Of a stretch of DNA of 64,000 bases, positions 26,945 to 37,122 are shown one piece after another (position 1 is the first letter of the stretch; the number at the start of each line of letters is the position of its first letter). The notes below the pieces were generated by a model. That model saw nothing but the letters and a program-made list of their open reading frames with translations. It searched no databases and had not been told where the DNA came from. Made by a program: the position numbers and the translations under genes. Source of the DNA: Pelagibacteraceae bacterium AG-390-O04 (GTDB lineage: Bacteria; Pseudomonadota; Alphaproteobacteria; Pelagibacterales; Pelagibacteraceae); assembly GCA_003278065.1 (NCBI GenBank), contig QCHE01000004.1, forward strand, positions 16,208 through 80,207, in the 5' to 3' direction.

Positions 26945-27376
26945 ATGTCAGAATCTATAGAAGAAAAATGTTTATCTAAAGGTGTAAAACTAACTGATCA
27001 AAGAAGGATTATTGCAAAGGTAATTTCAGAATCTAAAGCAGAGTATGGAGAGTCTGATCATCCTGATGTGGATGAATTATATAGTAGAGTTTCTAAAATT
27101 GATCCAAAAATTAGTATTGCAACTGTTTATAGAACTGTAAAATTATTCGAAGAAGCGGGTATTCTAACAAAACATGATTTTAAGGGTGGGAAAGCCAGAT
27201 ACGAAGCAATTGTAGAAAGTCATCACGATCATTTGATAGATATTAAGACTGGTGAGATAATTGAATTTGTTGATGAAGAAATAGAGAAACTTCAAAAAAA
27301 AGTTGCTGAGAAACATGGTTATAACTTAGTAGATCATAAACTAGAACTTTACGGCGTTAAGAAAAAAACTCAATAA
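26945..27376 (+). CDS. fur: Fur-family transcriptional regulator (Fur/Mur)
   Basis: This 143-aa metalloregulator has a N-terminal winged helix (LTDQRRIIAKVI, then SIATVYRTVKLFEEAGI as recognition helix) and a C-terminal metal-binding domain with ESHHDHLIDIKTGEIIEF. As in alphaproteobacterial Fur/Mur proteins, the CxxC zinc pairs are absent. The gene string tsaB-fur-miaB is typical of the class. I take ATG 26945 rather than the TTG two codons earlier. Whether it senses iron or manganese cannot be told. A second Fur-family protein, Irr-like, is encoded at 42515. Confidence 0.94.
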   Translation: MSESIEEKCLSKGVKLTDQRRIIAKVISESKAEYGESDHPDVDELYSRVSKIDPKISIATVYRTVKLFEEAGILTKHDFKGGKARYEAIVESHHDHLIDIKTGEIIEFVDEEIEKLQKKVAEKHGYNLVDHKLELYGVKKKTQ

Positions 27377-27377
27377 A

Positions 27378-28706
27378 ATGAATCAAAAAATATTTATAAA
27401 GACATTTGGTTGTCAAATGAATGAATATGACTCAAATAGAATATATGATTCTGTTAAAAAAATTGGTTATCAAAAAACAGAAAATTATGAAGATGCTAAC
27501 TGTTATTTATTAAATACATGTCATATTAGAGATAAAGCAAAAGAAAAAGTTTATCATGAAATAGGAAGAGTAAAAAAAATATTTAGATCAAAAAAAAAAC
27601 CATTAGTTATTATTACTGGTTGTGTTGCTCAAGCAGAAAATCAGGAAATGTTAAAGAGAGAACCATATATAGATTTGGTTATTGGCCCTCAATCTTATCA
27701 TAAAATTAATGATACAATTTCAAATTATATTGAAAAAAAGAAAAAAATTGAGGAGACAGAATTTGATGCTGTTTCTAAATTCAACTATTTAAGTAAAATA
27801 AAAAACAAAAATAATAAAATATCATCATTCTTAACAATTCAAGAAGGATGTGATAAGTTTTGCCATTTTTGTGTAGTCCCGTATACCAGAGGTCCAGAGT
27901 ACTCTCGACCATTTAATCAAGTTTTAGATGAAGCAAAGCACTTAGCATATAATGGTGTAAAAGAAATAATTTTACTTGGTCAAAATGTAAACGCTTATAA
28001 CAATGAAGATTATAAATTATCAAATTTAATAATAGAAATTGAAAAATTAGATGAAATAAAAAGAGTAAGGTACACAACATCACATCCAAAAGATATGACC
28101 GATGATTTAATTGATGTTTATAAAAATTCAGAGAAATTAATGCCATTAGTTCACTTACCAGTTCAAAGTGGATCAAATAAGGTTTTGAAGTTAATGAATA
28201 GAAAACATACGATAAATGAATATCTTAAAATATTTGATAAGTTGAAAAATATTAATCCAGATATAGAATTTTCAAGTGATTTTATAATAGCCTACCCTGG
28301 TGAAGAAGAAGATGATTTTAAAGATACTATTGATTTAATTAAAAGAATTAATTTTATTAATTCATATTCTTTTATTTTTAGTCCAAGACCAGGAACGATT
28401 GCAGAAAAATACGATTTAATTAGTAAAAAAATATCAATGGAAAGATTAGAAAAAGTTCAAAATATATTATTTGAAAATCAAACTAGAATGAACAAATCTT
28501 TAGAAAATAAAACAATTGATGTTTTAGTTGAAAATTTAACTGATGATAAAACTAGAGTTTTTGGTAGATCTGAGTATATGACGCCAGTTATTTTTAACGG
28601 TAAAAAATCAGATATTGGTAAAATTATTAAAGTACAAATCAAAAAAAGTAATAGAAATTCTCTATTTGGAGAGGTTATAAATTTTTCCAAACAAAAGGTG
28701 GCCTAA
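27378..28706 (+). CDS. miaB: tRNA-2-methylthio-N6-dimethylallyladenosine synthase
   Basis: MiaB is a radical-SAM methylthiotransferase acting on i6A37 of tRNAs. The 442-aa enzyme has the N-terminal cluster cysteines in FGCQMN (Cys12), NTCHIRDKA and TGCVAQAE. The radical-SAM CxxxCxxC lies in EGCDKFCHFCVVPYTRGPE, and a TRAM domain with VLVENL sits at the C-terminus. The ATG is one base after the fur stop, so fur, miaB, phoH and ybeY are very likely one operon. Confidence 0.97.
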   Translation: MNQKIFIKTFGCQMNEYDSNRIYDSVKKIGYQKTENYEDANCYLLNTCHIRDKAKEKVYHEIGRVKKIFRSKKKPLVIITGCVAQAENQEMLKREPYIDLVIGPQSYHKINDTISNYIEKKKKIEETEFDAVSKFNYLSKIKNKNNKISSFLTIQEGCDKFCHFCVVPYTRGPEYSRPFNQVLDEAKHLAYNGVKEIILLGQNVNAYNNEDYKLSNLIIEIEKLDEIKRVRYTTSHPKDMTDDLIDVYKNSEKLMPLVHLPVQSGSNKVLKLMNRKHTINEYLKIFDKLKNINPDIEFSSDFIIAYPGEEEDDFKDTIDLIKRINFINSYSFIFSPRPGTIAEKYDLISKKISMERLEKVQNILFENQTRMNKSLENKTIDVLVENLTDDKTRVFGRSEYMTPVIFNGKKSDIGKIIKVQIKKSNRNSLFGEVINFSKQKVA

Positions 28707-28709
28707 AAT

Positions 28710-29705
28710 TTGAGTAGTATAAAAAAAAAAAATATCGATCAATCCTTAAAATTTGTCTATTCGGATAATAATTCTTTAAGTGTTATTTTTCATGATAATG
28801 ATTTGTTAATGGGTGTTGTTGGAGAGTTTAATAAAAACCTACAAGAATTAGAAAGAATTACAAATTGTAGTTTATATTCTAGAGGAAATTCTATCTTAAT
28901 TAAATCTAACCCTGAGAGTAACGAAAAAATAAAAAATGCTATTCAATTTCTAACTAAACAATTTATTAATAATGGAAATATAGAGAATAAAGATATACTT
29001 TCATCTTTAGATAAGTTTATGATTAATGAAAAAGTAAAAAATAATAATGTTACTGACATTATTAAAACTCCAAAAAAATCAATTATTCCTAGATCAGAAA
29101 AACAAAAAAACTATGTTAGAGCCTTGAGACAAAATGATATTATAATTTCTGCTGGGCCCGCTGGAACTGGAAAAACTTTTTTAGCAGTAGCTGTTGGATT
29201 AACTTTGTTATTAGAAAAAAAAATTGAGAGAATAATTTTATCAAGACCTGCCGTTGAAGCAGGTGAACGTTTAGGTTTTTTACCAGGAGATATGAAGGAA
29301 AAAGTAGATCCTTATTTAAGACCTCTTTATGACTCATTATATGATCTTTTTGATTTTGAAAAAATACAAAGAATGATTGAAATTGGTGACATAGAAATCG
29401 CACCATTAGCATTTATGAGAGGAAGAACTCTCAAAAATTCTTTCGCAATTTTAGATGAAGCCCAGAATGCTACAGACACTCAAATAAAGATGTTCTTAAC
29501 TCGTATTGGTGAAAATTCAAAAATTGTTGTTAATGGTGACCCCACGCAAATTGATTTACCAAATAAAAATATGTCAGGTTTAGTTCGTTCAAAAGAATTG
29601 CTAGGGCATTTGAAAGAAATATCTATAGTTGATTTTGATCACTCTGATGTTGTTAGACATCCACTTGTTTCAAAAATAGTAAAAGCTTATTCAAATAATG
29701 ATTAA
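28710..29705 (+). CDS. PhoH-like ATPase
   Basis: The 331-aa protein has an N-terminal KH-like segment and a PhoH P-loop ATPase domain with AGPAGTGKTFLAVAVG (Walker A, around residues 147-160), RPAVEAGERLGFLPGD and AILDEAQNAT (Walker B). PhoH-YbeY pairs are linked to RNA processing in bacteria. Translation appears to start at TTG 28710, three bases after miaB. Codons 4-8 contain a run of twelve A (28721-28732), the longest A run I noticed in frame. The stop overlaps ybeY by eight bases. Confidence 0.93.
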   Translation: MSSIKKKNIDQSLKFVYSDNNSLSVIFHDNDLLMGVVGEFNKNLQELERITNCSLYSRGNSILIKSNPESNEKIKNAIQFLTKQFINNGNIENKDILSSLDKFMINEKVKNNNVTDIIKTPKKSIIPRSEKQKNYVRALRQNDIIISAGPAGTGKTFLAVAVGLTLLLEKKIERIILSRPAVEAGERLGFLPGDMKEKVDPYLRPLYDSLYDLFDFEKIQRMIEIGDIEIAPLAFMRGRTLKNSFAILDEAQNATDTQIKMFLTRIGENSKIVVNGDPTQIDLPNKNMSGLVRSKELLGHLKEISIVDFDHSDVVRHPLVSKIVKAYSNND

Positions 29706-30159
29706 TATTGATGTCTTCTCTGAGGAGAAGGCCTGGTCAAAAAAATTAAAAAATAAAGAACTTTTTTTTAAAAATATTTGTAAAGCTTTTCCCAAAAAAT
29801 ATAAGTTTTCAAATAAAAAAGTAACTTTTTCTTTATTACTATCAAATAATAAAAATATTCAAAAATTAAATAAAAGCTTTAGAAAAAAAAATAAATCTAC
29901 AGATATACTTTCTTTTCCATTTAATAAAAAAAATAAAATTTCAAAAAATACATATTTAGGAGATATAATAATTAGTTATAATTATATTAATAAACCAAGG
30001 TCACAAAATGTTAGTTCCTTTAAAGAAAAGACCTTAAAAATATTTATTCATGGTTTTGTACATCTTTTAGGTTTTGATCATAAGAGAAATAAAGATTATT
30101 ATAAAATGCTCAAAGAAGAAAATTTCATATACAAATCAGTAAAATCAAAAACAGATTAA
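29698..30159 (+). CDS. ybeY: Endoribonuclease/rRNA maturation factor YbeY
   Basis: YbeY is a zinc-dependent RNase used in 16S rRNA 3' maturation and ribosome quality control. The 153-aa protein has STDILSFPFN and the metal site HGFVHLLGFDH (HxxxHxxxxxH). It overlaps phoH by eight bases and is followed one base later by lnt. The CorC-type transporter gene that usually lies between ybeY and lnt is missing. Confidence 0.95.
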   Translation: MINIDVFSEEKAWSKKLKNKELFFKNICKAFPKKYKFSNKKVTFSLLLSNNKNIQKLNKSFRKKNKSTDILSFPFNKKNKISKNTYLGDIIISYNYINKPRSQNVSSFKEKTLKIFIHGFVHLLGFDHKRNKDYYKMLKEENFIYKSVKSKTD

Positions 30160-30160
30160 T

Positions 30161-31705
30161 TTGAATAAAAAATTTTACATTGAGGTGATATATTTATTTT
30201 TATTAGGTTCTATAACCTCTTTAAGTTTACCTCCGTTTAATTACTTCATTATAAATTTTATTACTTTTAGTTTATTTTTTATTTTTTTAATTAAAAAATC
30301 TAAAATAAATAATAATAAAAAAATTTTTCTTTTTTACGGCTGGCTATTTGGATTAGGTTATTTTATTAGTAATCTTTATTGGATTTCAATTTCTTTAACT
30401 TTTGATGAAAGTTTTAAGTTTTTAATTCCAATAACTGTAATTTTGATTCCAAGTTTTCTAGCTTTATTTTATTCTATAGCTACATATTTGTTTGTTATTT
30501 TAAAATCGAAAAAAATTTTAAGTTCTATTTTTCTTTTTCCTCTAATTTTTGGAATAATAGAATTTTTAAGAGGATCAATTTTAACTGGATTCCCCTGGAA
30601 TTTGATTTCTTATAGTTTTTCAAATTATGTTGAAATTTTAAATATCACATCAATTATTGGCACTTATAGTTTTAATTTATTTTGTATTTCACTTTTTATA
30701 AGCCCATCTATATTTATTCTTAAAGATAGTAGAAAGGATACTATTGTATGTATTTTATTTTTAGTTATAGCAATGTCATTTTATTTTTATGGTTCAAAAA
30801 ATATTGCTAAGTTTAATAAAGCTGAAATAGATAATTATGATTACAAAGTAAGAATTATAGGCTCAAATATCAATATAGATAGATTTTATAATAATATTGA
30901 TCCAATTTCAGTAGTCAAAGATTTAATAAAAATAAGTTCTCCACAAAAAAACGAAAAAACAATTTTTGTTTGGCCAGAAGGTATATTACCAGGTATTTCA
31001 CAAGAACAACTTGCTGAATATGATTGGTTATTTGAAAATAAATTTAACGAAAATCATCTATTGATTATCGGTATAAATCGTAAATCCAAAGAAAATCAAA
31101 TTACAAAATATTTTAATTCATTTTCAGTTTATGATCATAATCTTAATTTAATAAATTCATATAACAAAATCAATTTAGTTCCTTTTGGAGAATTTTTACC
31201 TTTTGAAAAAATTTTGAAGAATATTGGTCTTAAAACAATTACTAACAGTTATCAATCTTACTCGAAAGGTAGTGAAAGAAAAATTATGCATATTAATGAA
31301 AAAAATTTTACTTTAAAAATTTTACCACTTATTTGTTATGAAATAATTTATTCTGGTAAAATATTTAAAGATTATAATTTTGATTTCATAGTAAACATTT
31401 CTGAAGATGGTTGGTTTGGTCAATCAATAGGTCCAAAACAACATTTTGTTCATAGTATTTTTAGGGCAATTGAAAGTGGAAAGTATGTTTTAAGGTCCAC
31501 TAATAATGGGATAACAGCGATTATTAATCCAGTGGGAGTGATTGAAAAACAACTTAAATTAAATAAATCTGGTTATATTGATTTTTATGAGACGAGAACA
31601 ATTAAGCCAACATTATTTTCGAATCATGGAAATAAAATTTTTGGATTAATAATTTTATTGTATATTTTTTTGATTTTTTCATTTAATAGAATTAAAAATG
31701 AGTAA
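30161..31705 (+). CDS. lnt: Apolipoprotein N-acyltransferase
   Basis: Lnt adds the third acyl chain to lipoproteins in the inner membrane. The 514-aa protein begins at TTG 30161 with several membrane helices (about residues 1-200), includes the typical [14 protein letters not shown], and has a periplasmic nitrilase domain. The catalytic triad fits Glu in VWPEGILPG, Lys in [14 protein letters not shown] and Cys in LICYEIIY, and a last helix anchors the C-terminus. Several lipoproteins in this window (LptE, the DUF3576 protein, DolP-like, LptM) would be its clients. It overlaps metK by eight bases. Confidence 0.96.
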   Translation: MNKKFYIEVIYLFLLGSITSLSLPPFNYFIINFITFSLFFIFLIKKSKINNNKKIFLFYGWLFGLGYFISNLYWISISLTFDESFKFLIPITVILIPSFLALFYSIATYLFVILKSKKILSSIFLFPLIFGIIEFLRGSILTGFPWNLISYSFSNYVEILNITSIIGTYSFNLFCISLFISPSIFILKDSRKDTIVCILFLVIAMSFYFYGSKNIAKFNKAEIDNYDYKVRIIGSNINIDRFYNNIDPISVVKDLIKISSPQKNEKTIFVWPEGILPGISQEQLAEYDWLFENKFNENHLLIIGINRKSKENQITKYFNSFSVYDHNLNLINSYNKINLVPFGEFLPFEKILKNIGLKTITNSYQSYSKGSERKIMHINEKNFTLKILPLICYEIIYSGKIFKDYNFDFIVNISEDGWFGQSIGPKQHFVHSIFRAIESGKYVLRSTNNGITAIINPVGVIEKQLKLNKSGYIDFYETRTIKPTLFSNHGNKIFGLIILLYIFLIFSFNRIKNE

Positions 31706-32867
31706 TTTAAAAAATTATCTTTTCACAAGTGAGTCTGTCTCTGAAGGTCATCCAGACAAAGTATCTGATAGAATTTCTGATATGGTTGTTGATAGTTATA
31801 TTTCTGGAGATCCATTTTCAAGAGTAGCTTGTGAAACATTAACTACTACAAATAAAGTTGTTTTAGCAGGTGAGGTAAGAGGACCTGAAATTAAAAAAGA
31901 TGAATTAATTGAGAAGGTAAGAAAATGTATTAAAGATATTGGTTATGATCAGGACGGTTTTACCTGGAAAGAAGCCACAAAAATTGAAAGTCATTTACAT
32001 TCGCAATCTGCTGATATTGCAATGGGAGTAGATTCTTCTGGTAATAAGGATGAAGGAGCTGGAGATCAAGGTATTATGTTTGGATATGCATGTAATGAAA
32101 CAGAAGTTTTAATGCCAGCACCAATTCATTATTCTCATAAAATTTTAAGATTAATGGCAGAAGATAGAAAATCAGGAAAATTAAAAAATATTGAACCTGA
32201 CTCGAAGAGCCAAGTTACATTCGAGTACGCAGAGGGTAAACCAATTAAAGTTAAATCTGTTGTAATATCTTCCCAACATTCTGCAGACATAAATCAAGCT
32301 CAAGTTAGAGATTTATTAAGACCATATATGTTGAATTCAATTCCAAAAAATTTTCTTGAGGGTTTTAATGAAGATGAGTTTTATGTTAATCCAACAGGTA
32401 ATTTTGTAATTGGTGGTCCTGATGGAGACTGTGGTTTAACTGGCAGAAAAATCATAGTTGATACATATGGTGGTGCTGCGCCTCACGGTGGTGGAGCATT
32501 TTCAGGAAAAGATCCAACTAAAGTTGATAGATCGGCAGCTTATGCAGCTAGATATATTGCAAAAAATATTGTTGCATCAAAAGTTGCTGATAAATGTTTA
32601 ATTCAATTAGCATATGCTATTGGTGTTTCTAAACCATTATCAATTTATGTTGATTTATTTGATAATGATTTAGAGAAAAATAAATTTGTTGAAGAAAAAA
32701 TAAAAGAAAATTTTGATTTAAGTCCAAGAGGAATAAGAGAAATGTTAAGCTTAAATAAACCAATTTACGAAAAGACAGCTGCATATGGTCACTTTGGAAG
32801 AGCTCCAGAAGCAGACGGAGCATTTTCTTGGGAAAAGACTGATAAAACTAGCTTTTTTTCTAAATAG
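31698..32867 (+). CDS. metK: S-adenosylmethionine synthetase
   Basis: MetK makes S-adenosylmethionine from methionine and ATP. The 389-aa protein has [14 protein letters not shown], the hexapeptide [29 protein letters not shown] and [19 protein letters not shown]. All are diagnostic. It overlaps lnt by eight bases, leaving no room for a SAM riboswitch directly in front. A clear terminator follows. TrmB, often next in alphaproteobacteria, is not here. Confidence 0.98.
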   Translation: MSNLKNYLFTSESVSEGHPDKVSDRISDMVVDSYISGDPFSRVACETLTTTNKVVLAGEVRGPEIKKDELIEKVRKCIKDIGYDQDGFTWKEATKIESHLHSQSADIAMGVDSSGNKDEGAGDQGIMFGYACNETEVLMPAPIHYSHKILRLMAEDRKSGKLKNIEPDSKSQVTFEYAEGKPIKVKSVVISSQHSADINQAQVRDLLRPYMLNSIPKNFLEGFNEDEFYVNPTGNFVIGGPDGDCGLTGRKIIVDTYGGAAPHGGGAFSGKDPTKVDRSAAYAARYIAKNIVASKVADKCLIQLAYAIGVSKPLSIYVDLFDNDLEKNKFVEEKIKENFDLSPRGIREMLSLNKPIYEKTAAYGHFGRAPEADGAFSWEKTDKTSFFSK

Positions 32868-32923
32868 TTTCTATTGAATTAAAAAAAAACTTTAATATAT
32901 TCCAGTTACATTGTTGAATTTAC

Positions 32924-32950
32924 AAAATGGGCTTAAGCCCATTTTTTTTT
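32924..32950 (+). terminator. Rho-independent terminator after metK
   Basis: AAAATGGGCTT (32924-32934) and AAGCCCATTTT (32935-32945) form a perfect 22-bp palindrome followed by T to 32950. It ends the tsaB-to-metK transcript and lies 15 bases before the nusA start. The strong stem would fold with a minimal loop. Because it is symmetric with an A run on the left it could also act in reverse. Confidence 0.88.
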
Positions 32951-32965
32951 GGAGCAAACAAATTT

Positions 32966-34519
32966 ATGTTAAATAAAAGAGCAGATAAATTAGAGTTATT
33001 AAGAATAGCTGAAGCAGTAGCTTTAGAAAAGTCTATTGATAAAGAACTAATAATTAGCTCTATGGAAACTGGTATAGCAAAGGCTGCAAAATCTAAGTTT
33101 GGCCAAGAAAATGAAATTAAAGTTTTAATCAACCGAGAAAATGGCGATATAGAGTTATTTAGAAAATTAATTATTGCTGACAATCCTGAGAATTCTAATA
33201 TAGAAATTAAACTTGAAGATGCAATAAATCTTAATGAGACAAATAAAGATAAAAAAATTGGAGATGAAGTTCTACAACCTTTACCTTCTTTTGATTTTGG
33301 TAGAATTGCAGCTCAAACAGCAAAACAAGTTATTAGTTCTAATGTTAGAGAAGCTGAAAGAGAAAGACAATTTAATGACTTTATTGATAAAAAGGACACA
33401 GTTTTAAGTGGCATAGTTAAAAGACTAGAGTTTGGAAATGTCATCGTAGATCTAGGAAGAACAGAAGCAATAATCCAAAAAAATGAGATGATCCCCAGAG
33501 AAAATATTAAAGCGGGAGATAGAATTAAAGCATATTGTTATGATGTTAGAAGAGAACCTAGGGGCCAACAAATTTTTTTATCAAGAGCTCATCCTAAGTT
33601 TATGGAAAAATTATTTATTCAAGAAGTTCCAGAAATATATGATGGTTTAATTGAAATTAAATCTTCGTCAAGAGATCCAGGAAGTAGAGCAAAAATATGT
33701 GTTAAAGCAGTTGACACATCTTTAGATCCTGTTGGAGCTTGTGTAGGTATGAGAGGATCAAGAGTTCAAGCAGTAGTAAATGAACTACAGGGTGAAAAAA
33801 TAGATATTGTAAATTGGTCAGAGGATCCTGCTATTCTAGTATCTAATGCTCTATCACCGGCTGAAGTCCAAAGAGTTAATGTTGATTTAGAGAGAAAAAA
33901 ACTTGATGTTATTTTGACAGATGAGAATTTAAGTAAGGCCATTGGACGTAGAGGTCAAAATGTTCGTTTAGCAACAAAACTCTTAAATTATGAAATTAAT
34001 ATTATGACTGATCAAGAAGATTCTGAACGAAGACAACAAGAGTTTAAAGAAAAAACTGAAAATTTTGTAAAAAATTTAGAATTAGATGAAACTCTTGGTC
34101 AATTATTAGTTGCCGAAGGATTTTCGACAATTGATGATATTAAAGATAGTTCACTTGAGAATTTAACTAAAATTGAAGGTATAGAAGAAGATACAGCAAA
34201 AGCTTTGATCGAAAGAGCAAAGGAATTTTATGAAAAAGATCAAGAAGATATTTCTCAAAGAATAAAAGATTTAGGATTAGAAGAACCTTTGATCAATTTA
34301 AAAGGATTAACACCTGGAATGCTAGTCACTTTAGGAGAACAAAAAATTTTAAAACTAGAGGATTTTGCTGATCTAGCTTCAGATGAACTTACAGGTGGTT
34401 TTGATGTCATTAAAGGAGAAAGAATAAAAATTCAAGGTTATTTGGAGGATTTTGCTCTTTCAAAAGAAGAGGCAGATGGATTAATTATGTCTGCAAGAAA
34501 CATTGTTTATAAAGATTGA
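32966..34519 (+). CDS. nusA: Transcription termination/antitermination factor NusA
   Basis: NusA binds RNA polymerase and governs pausing, termination and antitermination. I use ATG 32966 (MLNKRADKLELLRIAEAV), because the open frame upstream to 32927 runs through the metK terminator. The 517-aa product has the N-terminal RNAP-binding domain, an S1 domain (VLSGIVKRLEFGNVIVDLG), two KH domains (GACVGMRGSRVQAVVNELQG and AIGRRGQNVRLATKL) and acidic C-terminal helix-hairpin-helix repeats. It leads the nusA-infB-rbfA-rpsO-pnp string. The usual rimP before it and ylxR after it are absent. Confidence 0.95.
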   Translation: MLNKRADKLELLRIAEAVALEKSIDKELIISSMETGIAKAAKSKFGQENEIKVLINRENGDIELFRKLIIADNPENSNIEIKLEDAINLNETNKDKKIGDEVLQPLPSFDFGRIAAQTAKQVISSNVREAERERQFNDFIDKKDTVLSGIVKRLEFGNVIVDLGRTEAIIQKNEMIPRENIKAGDRIKAYCYDVRREPRGQQIFLSRAHPKFMEKLFIQEVPEIYDGLIEIKSSSRDPGSRAKICVKAVDTSLDPVGACVGMRGSRVQAVVNELQGEKIDIVNWSEDPAILVSNALSPAEVQRVNVDLERKKLDVILTDENLSKAIGRRGQNVRLATKLLNYEINIMTDQEDSERRQQEFKEKTENFVKNLELDETLGQLLVAEGFSTIDDIKDSSLENLTKIEGIEEDTAKALIERAKEFYEKDQEDISQRIKDLGLEEPLINLKGLTPGMLVTLGEQKILKLEDFADLASDELTGGFDVIKGERIKIQGYLEDFALSKEEADGLIMSARNIVYKD

Positions 34520-34529
34520 GTGATGAGTT

Positions 34530-36746
34530 ATGGAAAAAAAAACAAAATTAACAATTTCTGGCACAGCCAAAAAATCGATCAGAAATATTGAGAAAGCTAA
34601 GACTCAAAATAAAAATTCAGTAATAATTGAAAAACCAAAAGGTAGCTTTATTAAAAAAGGAGGATCTTTTAAACCTTCAAACACTGGATTAAAATCTAAA
34701 TCTAATTTTTCATCAAATCGTGGAGCTCCCTTTAAACCATCTTTCAATGCAAAAATATCATCAGTATCCAACGATTTTGAAAGAAGAAAATTAGCCGAAC
34801 AAAGAGCAACTAAAAGACTTAAAGATGATAATGAAGGAAAAAAAATAAAATCTGGGACAAAAAAAAGAGAATTAAAATTAACCGTTTCAAGAGCACTAAG
34901 TGATGAAATTGAGGCTAAGCAAAGAAGTTTAGCATCAGTTAAAAGAGCAAGAGAAAAGGAGCAAAAAAATCTTAATAAAGATTCTAATAAGGATAATTTA
35001 CAACCCATTAAGAGAGATGTTAATATTCCGGAGGCCATTACAGTAAGAGAGCTTGCAAATAGAATGGCAGAGCAGTCAAGCAATGTAATAAAATATCTTT
35101 TTGGAATGGGAGTTACTGTTACAATCAACCAAACACTAGCAGCTGATACAGCAGAATTTTTAGTTAAAGAGTTTGGTCATAATCCAATTCGTGAAGAAAA
35201 AGCTGAAGAAATTATAAAGAAAATTAAAGCTACAAGGGTAGAAAATCTCAAAAATAGACCACCAATAGTTACAGTTATGGGTCATGTTGATCATGGAAAA
35301 ACTTCTGTGTTAGACGTTTTGAGAAGTGCAAATGTAGTGTCAGGAGAATTTGGTGGAATAACTCAGCATATAGGAGCATATCAAATTGAAAGTAAATCAA
35401 ATAAATTAACATTTATAGATACACCTGGTCATGCTGCATTTACAGAAATGAGAGCCAGAGGTTCTAAATTAACTGATGTAGTAGTTTTAGTTGTAGCAGC
35501 TGATGATGGGGTAAAACCTCAAACTGTAGAGTCTATTAAACATGCTAAGGCAGCAGGTGTTCCAATTGTTGTAGCTATAAATAAATGTGATTTACCAGAA
35601 GCTGACCCTCAAAAAGTAAAAAATCAATTGTTGGAATATGAATTAATCGCAGAAGATTTGTCTGGAGATACTTTAATGGTTGAAATTTCAGCTAAAAATA
35701 AATTAAATTTAGATAAATTAGTTGAAGCGATTATTTTACAAGCTGAAATTTTAGATTTAAAAACAGATTTTGAATCAAAAGCAACTGGAGTTGTTTTAGA
35801 ATCAAAAATTGACGTTGGTCGTGGACCTGTTGCGACTGTAATTGTAACAACAGGCACTCTTAAAAAAGGAGACTACTTTGTTAGTGGATTAAAATGGGGT
35901 AAAGTAAGAGCAATTATTAATGACAAGGGACAAAATATTAGTGAAGCACCTCCTTCAACACCAGTCGAAATTTTAGGAATTAATGGAGCTGCAAAAGCAG
36001 GGGATGATTTTATAGTTCTTGAAAATGAAAAGGAAGTTAAGACTTTAAGTGAAAATAGAGCACAAGAAAATAAAGAGGGGAAAAATCCATTATCTTTTGC
36101 AACGCAAGAGTCAGCATTTGCTGATAAGTCAATAGAGGAGTTAAATCTAATAATAAAATCTGATGTACATGGATCTTCTGAAGCAATTAAAAATGCGATC
36201 AGTCAAATAAAACATGAAGAGGTTAAACCAAAAATAATCTTAGCTGATATTGGAATGGTAACTGAAACAGATGTTACTTTAGCAAAAGCATCTAATGCTG
36301 TTTTGATTGCATTTAATGTTAAACCAAGTAAAGAAGCAAAAAAACTTGCAGAAAATGAAAAGATTGAAATTTCTTCATATAATATTATTTATGAGGTTTT
36401 AGATTATATTAAAAAAAGAATGTCAGGCTTATTAACCCCGGACGTAAAAGAAACAATTAAAGGAACGGCACAAATTTTAGAGATTTTTAAAGTATCAGGG
36501 GCTGGTAAAGTTGCAGGTTCAAAAATTACAGAAGGTGAAATTACAAGCTCATCAGACGTTAGAATAATTAGAGATGGTGCAATTATTTATACTGGAAAAA
36601 TAGGGACATTGTTCAGAGAGAAAAATCAGGTTAAACAGGTAAGTAATGGCCAAGAATGTGGAATAACAGTTAAAGATTATATAGATTTCCAAAAAAACGA
36701 TACAATAGAGGCATTTAGTGTTACATCTACTGAAAGGTCAATTTGA
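34530..36746 (+). CDS. infB: Translation initiation factor IF-2
   Basis: IF-2 brings initiator tRNA to the 30S subunit and promotes subunit joining. The 738-aa protein has a Lys/Ser-rich N-terminal extension, an IF2-N module (PEAITVRELANRMAEQSSNV) and the GTPase domain with GHVDHGKTSVLDVL (G1), DTPGHAAF (G3) and NKCD (G4). Domains II to IV end in EAFSVTSTERSI. It starts 10 bases after nusA, and its stop TGA shares a base with the rbfA ATG. Confidence 0.97.
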   Translation: MEKKTKLTISGTAKKSIRNIEKAKTQNKNSVIIEKPKGSFIKKGGSFKPSNTGLKSKSNFSSNRGAPFKPSFNAKISSVSNDFERRKLAEQRATKRLKDDNEGKKIKSGTKKRELKLTVSRALSDEIEAKQRSLASVKRAREKEQKNLNKDSNKDNLQPIKRDVNIPEAITVRELANRMAEQSSNVIKYLFGMGVTVTINQTLAADTAEFLVKEFGHNPIREEKAEEIIKKIKATRVENLKNRPPIVTVMGHVDHGKTSVLDVLRSANVVSGEFGGITQHIGAYQIESKSNKLTFIDTPGHAAFTEMRARGSKLTDVVVLVVAADDGVKPQTVESIKHAKAAGVPIVVAINKCDLPEADPQKVKNQLLEYELIAEDLSGDTLMVEISAKNKLNLDKLVEAIILQAEILDLKTDFESKATGVVLESKIDVGRGPVATVIVTTGTLKKGDYFVSGLKWGKVRAIINDKGQNISEAPPSTPVEILGINGAAKAGDDFIVLENEKEVKTLSENRAQENKEGKNPLSFATQESAFADKSIEELNLIIKSDVHGSSEAIKNAISQIKHEEVKPKIILADIGMVTETDVTLAKASNAVLIAFNVKPSKEAKKLAENEKIEISSYNIIYEVLDYIKKRMSGLLTPDVKETIKGTAQILEIFKVSGAGKVAGSKITEGEITSSSDVRIIRDGAIIYTGKIGTLFREKNQVKQVSNGQECGITVKDYIDFQKNDTIEAFSVTSTERSI

Positions 36747-37114
36747 TGGCAGATAGAATAGGAAAACCAATTTCACAAAGGCAACTTAGAGTCGGTGAGA
36801 TGATTAAGCAGTCTTTAAGCATGATTTTTATTAGAAACGAGGCTAAAGTTCCGAATTTAGAAACTAACAATATAACTGTTACAGAAGTAAGAATGAGCCA
36901 AGATTTAAAAATTGCAAAAGCATATGTTCTTCCATTAGGAGGAAAAAATGCCGAAGAAACCATTAATATTTTAAAAGAATATTCATTTTTAATTAGAAAA
37001 ATTTTATCACAAAAAGTAGTAATTAAATTTTTGCCTAAATTACTTTTTAGAAAAGACGAGTCTTTTGAATATGCAGAAAAAATTGAAAATTTAATAAAAC
37101 AAACTAATAAATAG
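36746..37114 (+). CDS. rbfA: 30S ribosome-binding factor RbfA
   Basis: RbfA assists late 30S maturation. The 122-aa product from ATG 36746 (MADRIGKPISQRQLRVGEMI) shows the KH-like core with NNITVTEVRMSQDLKIAKAYV and ends LPKLLFRKDESFEYAEKIENL, all typical. A TTG one codon earlier is also possible. It is coupled to infB by a one-base overlap. TruB, which usually follows rbfA, is missing, and rpsO begins eight bases downstream. Confidence 0.93.
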   Translation: MADRIGKPISQRQLRVGEMIKQSLSMIFIRNEAKVPNLETNNITVTEVRMSQDLKIAKAYVLPLGGKNAEETINILKEYSFLIRKILSQKVVIKFLPKLLFRKDESFEYAEKIENLIKQTNK

Positions 37115-37122
37115 GAAAAAGT

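Noticed and set aside
31650..31697. SAM riboswitch before metK
   Set aside because: metK overlaps lnt by eight bases, and the preceding sequence encodes the lnt C-terminus with no GC-rich aptamer-like helices.
32927..32965. nusA start at ATG 32927
   Set aside because: The extra 13 codons run through the metK terminator hairpin, and the family homology begins at MLNKRADKLELL (32966).
34604..35128. Open frame of 174 codons antisense to the infB N-terminal part
   Set aside because: It reflects the Lys/Ser-rich codons of infB on the other strand, has no family features and would sit inside an essential gene.
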